From the NCBI GenBank assembly GCA_016508695.1, contig VNKQ01000006.1:1178001-1242000 (forward strand): a stretch of DNA of 64,000 nucleotides, in the 5' to 3' direction. Shown here piece after piece: positions 10,388-20,637 of the stretch (positions within the stretch are counted from its first letter, which is position 1; each line of letters starts with the position of its first letter). This stretch comes from Hyphodiscus hymeniophilus. Lineage: Eukaryota; Ascomycota; Leotiomycetes; Helotiales; Hyphodiscaceae. The position numbers and the translations under genes are program-made. The notes below the pieces were generated by a model. That model made no database searches, was not told the origin of the DNA, and saw only the letters and a program-made list of their open reading frames with translations.

Positions 10388-12163
10388 TCAATCAAACCCA
10401 GTTGATTCTGAGCTCACTCGAGCGAACCGATCAACACAGTCCAAACCATCCCTGAACAAGTACGTAACGAGCTGACCCGTCCGTTCAACTCGAAATTCCC
10501 GATTTTCCCACGCCCCAAAACTGTCTATTGTCCGCCTGACCGAGGTACTGCCAGGAAGAGAGCACAACCGAAACCGGTCACCCGTCCATACAAACCTCAT
10601 AAGCCCTGACTCCTTCCCCTTCGAGCCAATCATCCTAACATGCAGCATACTATCCACGAGCCAGATCTGTAAAGACTGTCGAGTATTTCTGCATTCGAAA
10701 GCCCCGCAGACGTTTGGGCAGCCAGTGTTCGTAGTGCTTTGTGGTGAGTCTTCCTCCTCGAGTTGCTTGAACTTCGCGGCGTTCTCTTTATATAACAAAC
10801 GAGACAACTCGACATGGTGCGCTTGGGTTCTCTCACGACGAGGTGTTGATTTGGGGCTCAAACAGTCAAGGGCGAGTTTTCCCTTGTCGTATCTAGCAGG
10901 CCAAAGTTCGAGGAGCTCTGCAAGGCAGAGTTGGGTGATTCGGTCTGTGGAATCCAGCGGCCCTGAGCTGTTTGTTAGAACAACTATGGAGAAGCTTTGT
11001 TCCAGGACGAGATAGGCGGTGGAGGCCCATCCAGTGGCAGATCCAGCTGCGTAGTGGGCTCTGATTTCCTCTTCCCCGACACTTTTTCCGAGTACCCAGT
11101 CCTTGCATTTGCTGTAGGGAGATACCAGTGAATTGAGAGAATGGGACCCAGCCCAAGGCTCGTGTAGCATGGTTAGGAACCCGCATGCAGCATATCCGTT
11201 TGGTTGTTCTTCAACTACTTCGGATAGTATCTCAACCAGAAACTTAGAAACCTTGTGGTCGAGCAATGAGCTTCCAGGCTCATAGAAACCTCGAATAAGT
11301 GCTCGCTGGAATCTGCCGTAATCACCAGCGGTAGTATAGCCACCTGCAAGGGCAAACTCCACTGTATTTGCAAGGTATGGGTGGCGATCGAGAGAGATGG
11401 TTGTACGAAGCCCACTGCCGGAGACTGCATGCGGTTTTGCAAGTAGCCCGTCTGGTAGCCCGTGCAGCTCGTCGATCGTCGTGCAGGTATGGTTCATCTC
11501 AAGAGGGACAAAGACGTATTCCTTCAAAAATTCCTGAATACTCATTTTGGAGACGGCTTCGATTAAAAGGGCTAATAAAATAAAATTGGAATTGGAATAA
11601 GAGACCCAAGCCCCTCTATCATGCTTCGTGCGTGTATCTTTCGTGAATTGAGAGACTACAGCTAAAAAGTCCTCCTCGGATAGGAGAGGTGATCCATCGG
11701 GGGCTAGGAGGATATGGTTCATATTGTAAACTCCCCTGAAGTGACATAAGAGTTGCTTTACGTGTGGGTCGCCCTCTAAGCGTTTTATTCGGAATTTGGG
11801 TTCCAGCGAGTTGAATATAAGGGTGAACGACTTCCCCCAAGCCTCTTTAAGGCAGTGGAACCGTTGATGCTTCTCCTCAGGGGAGATTGACAGCTTTTCA
11901 ATGATTAGAGCCAAGCCAGTAGCGATGAGGGGCTTGAAAAGAGAGGCCACAGCGAAGACGCGATGGTCGTCGAAATCTGCGATACGTATAGACTTGTCAT
12001 CGTCTGTCAGCTGGTAGGTTGCGAAGAAACTTTCTTCCGGTTGTTGAATGTGGATCGTGATCAGGTCTGTCTTTGAGATCTTGTGGATTTCGCAGATGCT
12101 CTTCTCGAACCTTTGGAAATCGCTGTCGAGATATCTGCCAGTCATGTTCGAAGTCGTGGTCAA
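10388..12163 (-). CDS. Beta-lactamase-related serine hydrolase (class C / PBP fold)
   Basis: An intronless frame of 591 residues starting at the ATG at 12163. The catalytic signatures of the serine beta-lactamase/transpeptidase fold are present in order: SxxK as SLFK at residues 74-77, YxN as YSN at 189-191, and a glycine-containing third motif region (AAGSATGW) in the usual place of KTG/HxG. It has no signal peptide, so it should act inside the cell. The C-terminal 150 residues form a separate beta-rich domain, as in fungal proteins of this family. Natural substrates of fungal members are mostly unknown; some act on esters, amides or lactones in secondary metabolism. No polyketide or peptide synthase lies nearby, so a biosynthetic role is not supported. 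Confidence 0.9.
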   Translation of the reverse strand: MTTTSNMTGRYLDSDFQRFEKSICEIHKISKTDLITIHIQQPEESFFATYQLTDDDKSIRIADFDDHRVFAVASLFKPLIATGLALIIEKLSISPEEKHQRFHCLKEAWGKSFTLIFNSLEPKFRIKRLEGDPHVKQLLCHFRGVYNMNHILLAPDGSPLLSEEDFLAVVSQFTKDTRTKHDRGAWVSYSNSNFILLALLIEAVSKMSIQEFLKEYVFVPLEMNHTCTTIDELHGLPDGLLAKPHAVSGSGLRTTISLDRHPYLANTVEFALAGGYTTAGDYGRFQRALIRGFYEPGSSLLDHKVSKFLVEILSEVVEEQPNGYAACGFLTMLHEPWAGSHSLNSLVSPYSKCKDWVLGKSVGEEEIRAHYAAGSATGWASTAYLVLEQSFSIVVLTNSSGPLDSTDRITQLCLAELLELWPARYDKGKLALDCLSPKSTPRRERTQAHHVELSRLLYKENAAKFKQLEEEDSPQSTTNTGCPNVCGAFECRNTRQSLQIWLVDSMLHVRMIGSKGKESGLMRFVWTGDRFRLCSLPGSTSVRRTIDSFGAWENREFRVERTGQLVTYLFRDGLDCVDRFARVSSESTGFD

Positions 12164-13156
12164 GTTATATTCCTGGTTGGTGGTTCATGCTGCTCAAGTT
12201 GCAGTTGCATCGCGAGTCTTGGAAATAGGGGAGTTGAGCAACTCGGGCCGTGATCCGGGTTGCCTACTCAAACCACAGATGGAAACAGTGGCATGCTATA
12301 ATTAGTATTAGGGGAAGAGATAGCTAGCCGTTTCTAGCCCTTTACCATTGGCAAAGGCATCGAGTTTTATACCTCTCACCTATGGCACCTCCTCCACAGA
12401 CCCATTGGGCTGAGAATCCTTGGGAAACCAGCAAAAATCCAACTATGTATCATGAGATATCAGTCCAGGCTCTGGACAGACTTGCTGTAACTTTGAACCA
12501 CATCTTCGGAGCTCATGTGTTACCCGCGCGTACGAAGCTCAGTCGGTTGTGGCCGGAGAAAGCCGAATGAATAAACAGAAGTCCGGACAACGATGTCATG
12601 ACTTCCATGCCCAGGCGACGCAATGGCGTGTATCTCATCTAAACAATTAGACCAAGCATCTTAGACAGACTGGCCAACTGCTTAGAGGAGAGCAAAAGGT
12701 GATATCTGTGAATGTGGTTGACTGCCGACGGACTAGTCGGACTCTAGAGATTTAGCCAAGGTAGGTAGGTACGTAACGGATTAACCTGAGTTCTGCATAC
12801 CTGCACGGCCCAAAACATCGCCTCGAGTACACGGATTTATGGAAGTCACTAAGCTCTTGATCTTCAGAGCACTCTCTGGTACAATTCTTGTTCTGTTGAT
12901 TGAAAATGAGCGTTCGAAGTAAAAGTGAATAACGCGCCAAAGTGGCAGCAGCCATTAGCGTGGATACCAAGGGCGAGGAATGCAAGAGACGACGACTTGT
13001 ACGACAAAGCATTCCTTAACAATAAGCGCATTTCTACAAATGTGCTTTGATTTTCACATTTCGAACTACGATTTCACAGAAGATGCTGCTATGCAGTCCT
13101 TGAGGTGATGGCAAAATAGCCATCTTTCATTTCGGCAGACTGCTGAGACATCGCCG
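12164..13156. other. Gene-free stretch upstream of the hydrolase gene
   Basis: About 1 kb including the hydrolase promoter. Only short frames without motifs or splice support are seen. Confidence 0.5.
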
Positions 13157-13219
13157 CCCTCGAAAGGCAACTCTGCCCCCTCGAAAGGCAACTCTGCCCC
13201 CTCGAAAGGCAACTCTGCC
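13157..13219 (+). repeat. 21-bp tandem repeat, 3 copies
   Basis: Three exact consecutive copies of a 21-bp unit beginning CCCTCGAAAGGC and ending AACTCTGCC, covering 63 bp. The unit is a multiple of three and the minus strand is open through it (SCLSRGQ repeats), but that frame has no other sign of being a gene. It is a minisatellite in gene-poor sequence. Confidence 0.95.
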
Positions 13220-13444
13220 CCGAGACACTCGAAACCTGCGAGCAATTTGGAGAGTTCACAATTATCTTCTTACGAAATCTGGGAACGTGGACGCTGCGCG
13301 TCATACTCTGACAGGTCCTTCACCAGTACGAAACGGCGATAGAGAGAAATTTCAAGGGACGACAGCCACGAGCCGAGAGGTTACTACAAGGCATGATGCG
13401 GAACCCGACGAGCATGAATTGTGAGACTACGTTTGGTCGTCTCC

Positions 13445-13750
13445 ATGATCGTAGCGATAGTTTTGATTGCGCGACCTCGCTCTGGTCAACACCAAGCCTC
13501 ACCAACCGCATCTCGAAACACCACAAAGACTAAGCCTTCTCGAACAAAAGGACTTTTTGCCAAAGAAGATACAAATCTGGGTGTGTGGATCTTGTGCTCA
13601 ACGTGCATACATACTTGGGAAGGCAGCACATGTCCGGCAATGAAGTCGATGTGGGATGGCCGCACGAACCGTCCCATGACGAGTGACTATAAAGACAGAC
13701 ACGGCTGGTCGGTCTGTGGGAAGCAAATTGGGCATGAGATTAGAATGTGA
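13445..13750 (+). CDS. Possible small secreted protein (uncertain)
   Basis: From the ATG at 13445 a 101-residue frame begins with a short hydrophobic segment (MIVAIVLIARPRSG) that could act as a signal peptide. It is followed by a Thr/Ser/Lys-rich linker and a C-terminal part with four cysteines (CSTC, STCP, VCGK). That outline fits a small secreted fungal protein, but there is no recognised family, no intron evidence and no conserved motif. A chance open frame is equally possible. Confidence 0.22.
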   Translation: MIVAIVLIARPRSGQHQASPTASRNTTKTKPSRTKGLFAKEDTNLGVWILCSTCIHTWEGSTCPAMKSMWDGRTNRPMTSDYKDRHGWSVCGKQIGHEIRM

Positions 13751-14291
13751 GGACTCGGCCTGCACGTCAAGAATGAAAGGATTCCGCTGAAATCTGCAGC
13801 TCTCTCTCTCTCTCCATTCAGCAATGCAAGCACGACGCCGAACTATTGGAATTTGAGCGTATTATATCAGCTCATGACGGGGAAGCATACAGGCGCTGCC
13901 GATGCTTGCTTGTGTCACCATTGTGTAACCTCCGCGCCCACGCCTCCTGTGGCATTGGTCCAAGCAGTCATGGCAGAGCCGGGAGGTACATCACACGAAC
14001 AGGGTTTAGGAGAGCTTCGTTTGCCTCGATGATTATTGCTTCGCAGCGTAGCCGATAGGAACTGGTATGGGAAACTATCTCCAGGAGCTGCAAGCTTGAT
14101 TAGATTGGGCGTGGGTGGCCATGAGGGTTAAATCATGTGCATACATAAGCTGCCTCCCCACGAATGTTTAGTTCTCGTCCATCTGTCCCATCACAGAGAC
14201 AGTCGTCGCAATTTCTCAACTCATTTGTCTGCGATTAAGCGTTCGCCCAGCACAGCCGGTGAGTGCTTCTAACAGAGAGCCATTGAGAATC
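13751..14291. other. Gene-free stretch
   Basis: Contains a CT dinucleotide run at about 13,800-13,815 and otherwise nothing recognisable. Confidence 0.5.
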
Positions 14292-14522
14292 ATGAGTGGG
14301 TCTTCTGGTTTTGTTCCGAGTTCCAAAAGAGACCCGCAACCCAGATTTGATCCACCAAACAAGAAGCCTTTCAAAAAAGACGATGGCTTCTATGAAAGGA
14401 AAGCACAACGGAGGAAGGCTGCCGAGATTGCTGAGAGTGCCTCAGAGAGTCATGCAACAAAAGCTCATGGGTCTCAATCCCAAGGCTCGAAGGGAAAATC
14501 GGTAGGAATCCGACATGTATGA
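14292..14522 (+). CDS. Small hydrophilic hypothetical protein (uncertain)
   Basis: A 76-residue frame from the ATG at 14292. It is very hydrophilic and Lys/Arg/Ser-rich with no membrane or signal segment (motifs SGFVPSSKRDP, FDPPNKKPFKKDDG, YERKAQRRKAAE). A plausible donor (GTAGGA at 14,501) near its end means a further exon is possible, but I could not place one. No family is recognised. The biased composition could also reflect a random frame. Confidence 0.3.
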   Translation: MSGSSGFVPSSKRDPQPRFDPPNKKPFKKDDGFYERKAQRRKAAEIAESASESHATKAHGSQSQGSKGKSVGIRHV

Positions 14523-15813
14523 TTTGCGATTCGCGGCGATTAGCTGAGATGTGTTACTGTAGGACTCGAAATGCGTTACGTCTTGAGTGAGGGTCTGTGA
14601 ACGCAGCTCACTCTCCTCCAGTTGTACGACGATTTGGCCATGTTGTGTGAGCTGAGACGACAGGAGGATTTATGCAAGAAGCAGGTCTGGTCACCGCGGG
14701 GGCCGGGACGTGGGGGCAGTCTTGTCATGTAAATTTCCTGTCGGTGTGCATGTCGGACTAAGACGTGGCAAAGAGTGGCGAGTACTTGCATGGGCGCACG
14801 GGAAACAGGTTCCTAAACAGCAGTAGCACCATCAAAAACCATTTCCTTACATCATTTTAGGGATATGCACCGTGTTCCTTGGGTAATTCCAGCGCAGCCA
14901 GCGAAGCAAACCCAATTAGTGAAAAGCAGTAAAGAATGAGTATCAGGTATAGCTCTGCTCAGCCTGGGTCTCTGCATCCAAGAGAACGACGACACTGCAA
15001 AACGGAATCCCCACGCCAGATCCCAAGTGAATAATGCATCGCCAGGGTCACCGGGGTCGACAGGGTCGATGCTACAGGGCATAGACAGGCGCTGGAAAGA
15101 GAGTTGTGGGACGGGCCGAACGCTAGCTAATTATCCGGATTCCGATATGATTTCAATCATTCAAAGCTCTTCTTGACAACGAATGACCAAGACAGGAAAA
15201 AGCCGCTCAAAATGATTGGGCGAATTCCATAGAACAAAAGTGCATGGAAACATTCTCAGTTATCCTATCTCAATGGCGATGTTATACGAGTTATGGTGCT
15301 GCGTTTTCGATTAATTTCTTTTCTCCCCCTTTTCGTTCCAGCACCCTTAATCATTAGTAGGTACCTAGGTGGGGTTCCGAAGATCAACCCGCTCTAAATC
15401 CCTGCTTGGTAGGTCATTCCCTCAGAGGCGCCTTACTTACTCGGTTGATCCTTTACGGGTCTCTCTTTATTAGATCCGTCATCTCTACCAGTTCATCAAA
15501 GGCGTTTATATTCCTCGCGCATAATGGGAGTAACGTCTTAGGGACGATCAATGGGTTTAGAGCTCAAGGTCGTAAGGATATATATTAGTTGTTTCTTCAG
15601 GCTAGTGTCAAAGGATAAGAAGCTACGGCTATCAGGTAGGGCCCGTAATACGTTTCTGGAGATTGTATTCCAGGAGCCGTGAGTATATAAGACAACCTGG
15701 TTTGAGCCTTTCGATATAGTATATGTGGTTCTCACGTCAATGTTTCACAAATGAGTCTCGCATTTCCCGCCACCGATAAGACATCAGAATTTTCGCACCG
15801 TTAAACCTCCTGC
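14523..15813. other. Gene-poor stretch, AT-rich at its right end
   Basis: About 1.3 kb without a supported gene. Bases 15,290-15,750 are AT-rich with many short frames on both strands and may be degenerate sequence, but no terminal repeats, transposase or polymerase motif is visible, so I do not call a mobile element. Confidence 0.45.
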
Positions 15814-17673
15814 TTAGGTGCTTTTTTTTACCTCCTGACTCTCAATGTGCTGTACGTTCTCCTTCTCTGCAGTATATGGTGTTCTCTCCGTCAAAACATC
15901 AGCCTTAGCCACACCTTGGGCAGCGTATGTCTCCACACCAGTACAGACATATGTTTTAAATTTGTGCGTGGGGACTTTGTTCTCGAACATCTCGTGCACT
16001 TCCTCCAGTGTTCGGTCACGTGTCTCCGGGACGAAGAGAATCGTAAAGATGACAAGCAAGGCATTTGTTCCGAACCAAATGTAGCCGTATTTAGCACTCC
16101 AGCCAAGTTTTGCGGGGTTGATGAAGTATGGCGCTGTGAAGGTGCCGAGCCAGTTGCCAACGAAATTGAGCGCCGTGGCCAGACCGTATGTGAATGGTCG
16201 AAGCTGGTTGTTTGGGAGTTCACCTCCGACAAGCCATGCTGTAGGAGCTGGAGAAGCTGTTAGTTGAGTCATATGAGAGCATTACACCTGACTTACAATA
16301 TGCTACATAGAAGAAGGTAAAGAGTGCGATAAATGCAACGACACATTTACCAGCCACTACAGACCCGGGCGTGACCGTCCACACGATGGCCATGCACAGC
16401 TGACAGAGTGCACATGCAGAGCAACCGATTATCATGACGGTTCGTCGATCAACATAGCGAGTGAAACTCAAGCTGAAAATGACCCCGGCGAGACCAAGGC
16501 AAGTGACCATGACTGACATGGAGAAGGGACTTTGCACACCTGCGACCGTGAGGAAATACGTGGTGTAAATATTGACCCAAGAAGATCCTGCGAGGTGACT
16601 TTAGTGCCATTTTACATCAATGAAGGCAAGAAGTATACCGTACCATTGGCAGCATGGAAGCAGACGACCGACAGACACAAAAGAGTTCGTCGAAGGTTTG
16701 TCCCCCGCCACATCTCGAGGAACAACCATTTATTATTCTTCTCAACTTGGTCTCTGGTAGAGCCGCGAATCTCACTCAACTCAGCCTGAAACTCATGCTC
16801 GTCAATATCACTATTTCGAAGTTTCCGAAGTGCTTTCTCTGCTTTCTGATCGTCGCCGCGGACCATCAGCCAACGGGGACTCTCGGGGACGAAGATGATC
16901 AGAATAGATTGGATAGTAGGAGCGACGAAGAAGATGGCGAGAGGAATCTGATATGAGCGCCTGGTGGTCAATGTATGAGTTCCGTTGTCGACGCTGGCAC
17001 CGACGATAGATCCGACCGATAACATGATCTGGTAGAAGGCGAACACGATTCCACGAAGATGAGCAGGAGCAGCTTCATGGACATACAGTTGCGAAAAGGT
17101 GAAGAACCAGCCGACAGATACACCTGATACGTATTGTCAGAAACACTCGGTAGGATAATGACGCAGGTTCCCACCAAGAAGCAGACGCGCAGTGTATAGG
17201 GCTGCTTTGCTGGTTGTACCAAGCATTATCGCGGTTGAAACAGCGTTCAAGGCAGAAGCAGCCCATAACCCATGCTTGCGTCCGAATTTCGCACTGAGAG
17301 GACCGACCATCAGGGATGAAATGAAGGTACCGATCGTCATCAAGGATGAAATCAGTTGTTGTACAGTAGGCTGATGAAGTCTTAGTATCTGGCAATGTCA
17401 AGTGAAGCCGAAAGCATACATCAATATTGTATCTTTTCAACTCGGGCGAATAATACCCGTAAACCTTGAGGAATCCGGGCATGCTGTACACAGCGTCAAT
17501 TGATGAGTATCAAACTGAAATGGCTTTTCTTACGAGAGAAATCCTCCAACAAGAGCATAGTCAAGACCGTATTGAAAGGTCCCAATGGTCAGAAAGAAGC
17601 AGATAGTGAGACATTTCTTATGACTTCCCACATCAAGCTTGAGGGGATTGGCGGAGATTGGGACGGCACGCAT
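15814..17673 (-). CDS. MFS sugar-porter-family transporter
   Basis: Six exons (17534-17673, 17420-17483, 17175-17370, 16644-17123, 16297-16587, 15814-16256) give 537 residues, the usual size of the sugar porter family, with every junction in frame. Family signatures are present: KFGRKHG between TM2 and TM3, the cytoplasmic PESPRWLMVRG after TM6, and PETRDRTLEE after TM12. The N-terminal loop motif MPGFLKVYGYY resembles fungal maltose/hexose permeases. It should be a plasma-membrane proton-sugar symporter or facilitator; substrate unknown. The ATG at 17673 leaves only about 20 residues before TM1, shorter than typical, so an extra upstream coding exon cannot be excluded. It is divergent from the TauD-type oxygenase gene at 18478 and shares an 804-bp promoter region with it. 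Confidence 0.93.
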
Positions 17674-18477
17674 GATTGCGGTATGGCCTGGCACTGCTTC
17701 ACGATGCGTTCGCGAACTATGAGGGATCAATCGAAACTGGGAGATTGTTTACTTATGGATCTGTAGATCCGTCAGAGTGCTCAGACCCCACGCATTGCAT
17801 CCCTGAGGAGATCCCAGCTTGACAAATGATCCTCCCCGAGCAAAGTATTCCATTGTTAACGGCAATTACATCCTTTGGCTCTTGGGTTTTGACGCAAATT
17901 AGGCTTAAAATCTAATACATCTGCCTTCTGTCACGGACGTTGGTTTGACGGCTACTGTAGGACGGGCTGTGGCCGGGCTGGAAGGGTTAGCGATCCCCGC
18001 ACTTCAAGTATGGAGAACCCCCTGAGAGGCACTTTAAACATGGAGAACCCCCAGACAGAAGGTTCAGGCCAGGAAAATCGGGGGAAATGGGGAAATTGAT
18101 TCAGCTAGCCAATTGCTGAACCTGAAAGGTACGAATCGAATTCGAGTGCTGGCATTCGCATACCCTAATCTTGGCGATGAAGCCCGACCACTCGTAACGG
18201 ATTTTGAGGTCCCCAATCAGGCTAGCAAAATGAATCACTGCGAAAGTAACCTTCAGCCATTGAAGAGTTCGAATTCCTCCCCGGTTGCGATACATTACCC
18301 CTCACAGGATTGTCCCACAATAAGAAAGATATCGGCAGATGCGACACTCTACTACCCGTCCTCATCAGTAGTGGAGGTCTCTTTAGAATATGTAATAAAT
18401 ACTTTCATCTGTAGCTGTAAAAGGTGCAGTCTCTGAATACCTGGGTTATTTTCAGATTTATATTGAATTAAGCTGAA
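17674..18477. promoter_or_regulatory. Divergent promoter region between MFS transporter and dioxygenase genes
   Basis: 804 bp between the two start codons. It contains an imperfect 24-bp direct repeat at 17999-18022 and 18029-18052 (30-bp period) ending in TGGAGAACCCCC. The first copy runs into a CCCCT, the reverse complement of a stress-response-like AGGGG core. No coding frame is supported. Regulation of both genes from here is inferred from layout only. Confidence 0.5.
17999..18052 (+). repeat. Imperfect direct repeat, 24-bp unit with 30-bp period
   Basis: Two copies start at 17999 and 18029. They differ at three positions, all transitions, and share a perfect 12-bp end TGGAGAACCCCC. The 30-bp spacing is close to three helical turns, so the two copies would present the same DNA face. 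Confidence 0.85.
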
Positions 18478-19756
18478 ATGATTGCTGCCGACACAACCCA
18501 ACTCAGGTTCAAGCCTATGAGGTATGGTGGCTCACTTGACCACCTTGAATACGTCGAAGTGGCTCCTATTATCGGCCGTGAATATACCAAGGCAAAGATA
18601 AAGGATATTTTGAAAGCCGACAATGTAGAGGAGCAAATTCGTGATCTGGCTGTGATCATCAGTGAGCGCGGGGTCGTCTTCTTCAGAGCAAAGCAGGATG
18701 ATCTCTCTGTGGACGAGCTGAAGCACTTCACAGACATGGTGGGAAAATTGAGTGGGAGACCGAAAGAGAATGGACTTCATGTTCATCCTCTATACCGGGA
18801 TCCTGGCAACATCCCCATGGGAAATGGAGAGACGGATGAAAACATGTACAGCTCTCATCTTCCATGAGCCTCATTGATACCTAGTTGACCGGGAATCAGA
18901 TACGTGATCAACTCGGAGGCTGCAAAGAAACTGTATAAGACTATGCCTGGAAAGGATTCAAAGCAGCCGAAAAACCTCGATAGAGAATGGCATAGCGATG
19001 GTGAGACTGGGCTTCCACATCCCAGATTAATGAACTGATTGGAAAACTTGCAGCTACATTTGAGGTTTGCCCTTCGGACTTCAGCTGTCTCCTGATGGAA
19101 GAGACACCTGCTCATGGCGGGGATACACTCTGGTGCTCGGGTTACGAAATGTGAATTCTCCTTCCCTAACAACTCATTAACCTACTAATCATACACTCAG
19201 CTACGATCGCATTTCTCCTCCCATGCGAGAATTTCTCGACGGGCTGACAGCAACCTGTGCGCAACCAGTGTTTAAAAATGCCTGTGTAGCTGGAAATTAC
19301 GAAGTTATGTCACCTCGTGGCTCACCTCTAAATGTTGGTGACTCCTTTTCACCCGTGCATCCCGTGGTGCGGACGAACCGCCAAACTGGATGGAAGAGTA
19401 TCTTCGCCGGAGTTGGTCTACATGTGACTCGCATCAACGGCGTGTATGACTATGAGGACAAGATGATCCGTGAATATATCATGCGCCTGATCACCCAAAA
19501 CCATGATTGCATTGCTCGGATGCACTGGACACAGGGAGCGGCTGCTATTTGGAACAATTCTTGCGTATGGCATGCAGCTACGGTAGGCAATCCTCACAAT
19601 CAACAACACTTGTCTTGGTGTGCTTACTGACTTCAATAGCCTGACACCCACTTGGTACCTGGCGCGATAAGGACCGGTATTCGTGCTTCGTCGATTGGAG
19701 AACAGCCATATTTGGATCCGGCTTCGACTTCACGACGTGAGGCTCTTGGAATTTAA
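18478..19756 (+). CDS. TauD/TfdA-family Fe(II)/2-oxoglutarate-dependent dioxygenase
   Basis: Five exons (18478-18845, 18900-19000, 19054-19150, 19201-19582, 19640-19756) join in frame to 354 residues. The iron-binding facial triad is visible: HxD as H154-S-D156 in EWHSD, and the distal His in CVWHAAT at about residue 313. An arginine in RTGIRAS (about 327-331) is in the right place to bind the 2-oxoglutarate carboxylate. Flanking sequence (ISPPMREFLDGL, HPVVRTNRQTGWKS, PYFDPAS) is typical of fungal taurine-dioxygenase-like proteins. The reaction is O2- and 2-oxoglutarate-dependent hydroxylation, often releasing sulfite from sulfonates, but fungal members also act on other substrates. It is divergent from the MFS transporter. 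Confidence 0.95.
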
Positions 19757-20190
19757 ACGAGTTGAGAAGAGTGTTACTAGCTTATTTTGTGTTAGATAGA
19801 GTTTATATGCTTAGTTTCCATCGACAAGAGCCCTTGCTCTACATAGTAAGTCTGATGTCGATCACGAGTCCGCGAAAGAATGTTATTCCTCTCAAGTTTC
19901 AACAAGGTCAGATTTGCGGAGGCTGTAGTACTTCCTCTCTCCGCATTTCAGAAGACACCATCAGCGAATTATCAACACCTGGTTTGCCTCTCGGTAGCTG
20001 GAAGTGATACCAAAAGAACCAATTAGAGTTGTGTGGTGTTCCAGAGAACTGGAAGGCATCTTTTGCTTAGCCCCGCTCTGGCCAAAATCAATGAAAAACC
20101 TGAAATGTCACCATGATTAGATATCTGCATGTATTGAGAAATATCGTAGCAGTCCCCTACTTGACGATTTATTTTTCTCCGCAGACTTCT
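19757..20190. other. Convergent intergenic stretch
   Basis: Sequence between the converging dioxygenase and SKL-protein genes. Nothing recognised; it likely holds both 3' untranslated regions. Confidence 0.5.
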
Positions 20191-20637
20191 TCACAGCTTC
20201 GACCGCCCTCCTTTTCCTGCCGCACCTCTATCCATATCCGTAGGTTGGCTGTCCGCCGTCTCCGCCTTCAAACTAACGGGGTCGCCCAATTGGCTTGGAT
20301 TCTCCTCCAACTTATCCATGGCTTTCTGTCTCAATGTCTTCTCCTCTCCTTTCTTCCCCTCCTTTCCCTGCATCCTACCAGCATCGCCTTCCGTTGGTGC
20401 AGGTGCAGTGGTTTTTATACCCTGCTTCAGAGAGGACCTACTCGATGGAGAAGAGGCCCCTCGATCTTGATTTGTAGGCGAGGTATTGGAGGTTTCTGCC
20501 TTTAGCGAGATGGGGTCGCCGAGTTGAGAAGGATTGGTTTTGTTTGTCTGGAGGGCAATCTCACGAAGGGTGGGCTTTGACTGGGTTTTGTTAGTGAATG
20601 ATAATTAGAGAAAGGTCGGGCTTACTGATGGGGCCAT
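20191..20637 (-). CDS. Small hydrophilic protein with internal duplication and C-terminal SKL (PTS1)
   Basis: Exon 1 is only 12 nt (20626-20637, encoding MAPS). A 45-nt intron (GTAAGC donor, CCCAG acceptor, internal CACTAAC) leads to exon 2 at 20191-20580; total 133 residues. Two copies of a module of about 39 residues lie at 8-46 and 86-124. Both start TLR, contain NPSQLGDP then SLKAET, and end DRGA. The linker is Ser/Thr/Lys-rich, and there are no Cys, Trp, Tyr or membrane segments, so the protein is probably disordered. It ends GGRSKL, and SKL is the canonical type 1 peroxisomal targeting signal. I do not know the function. The longest downstream ATG frame alone misses the first module, so the splice matters. 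The repeated module was found only by reading across the intron. Confidence 0.82.

Noticed and set aside
15290..15750. AT-rich degenerate block as a RIP-mutated retroelement
   Set aside because: No terminal repeats, target duplications, polymerase or integrase motifs could be seen.
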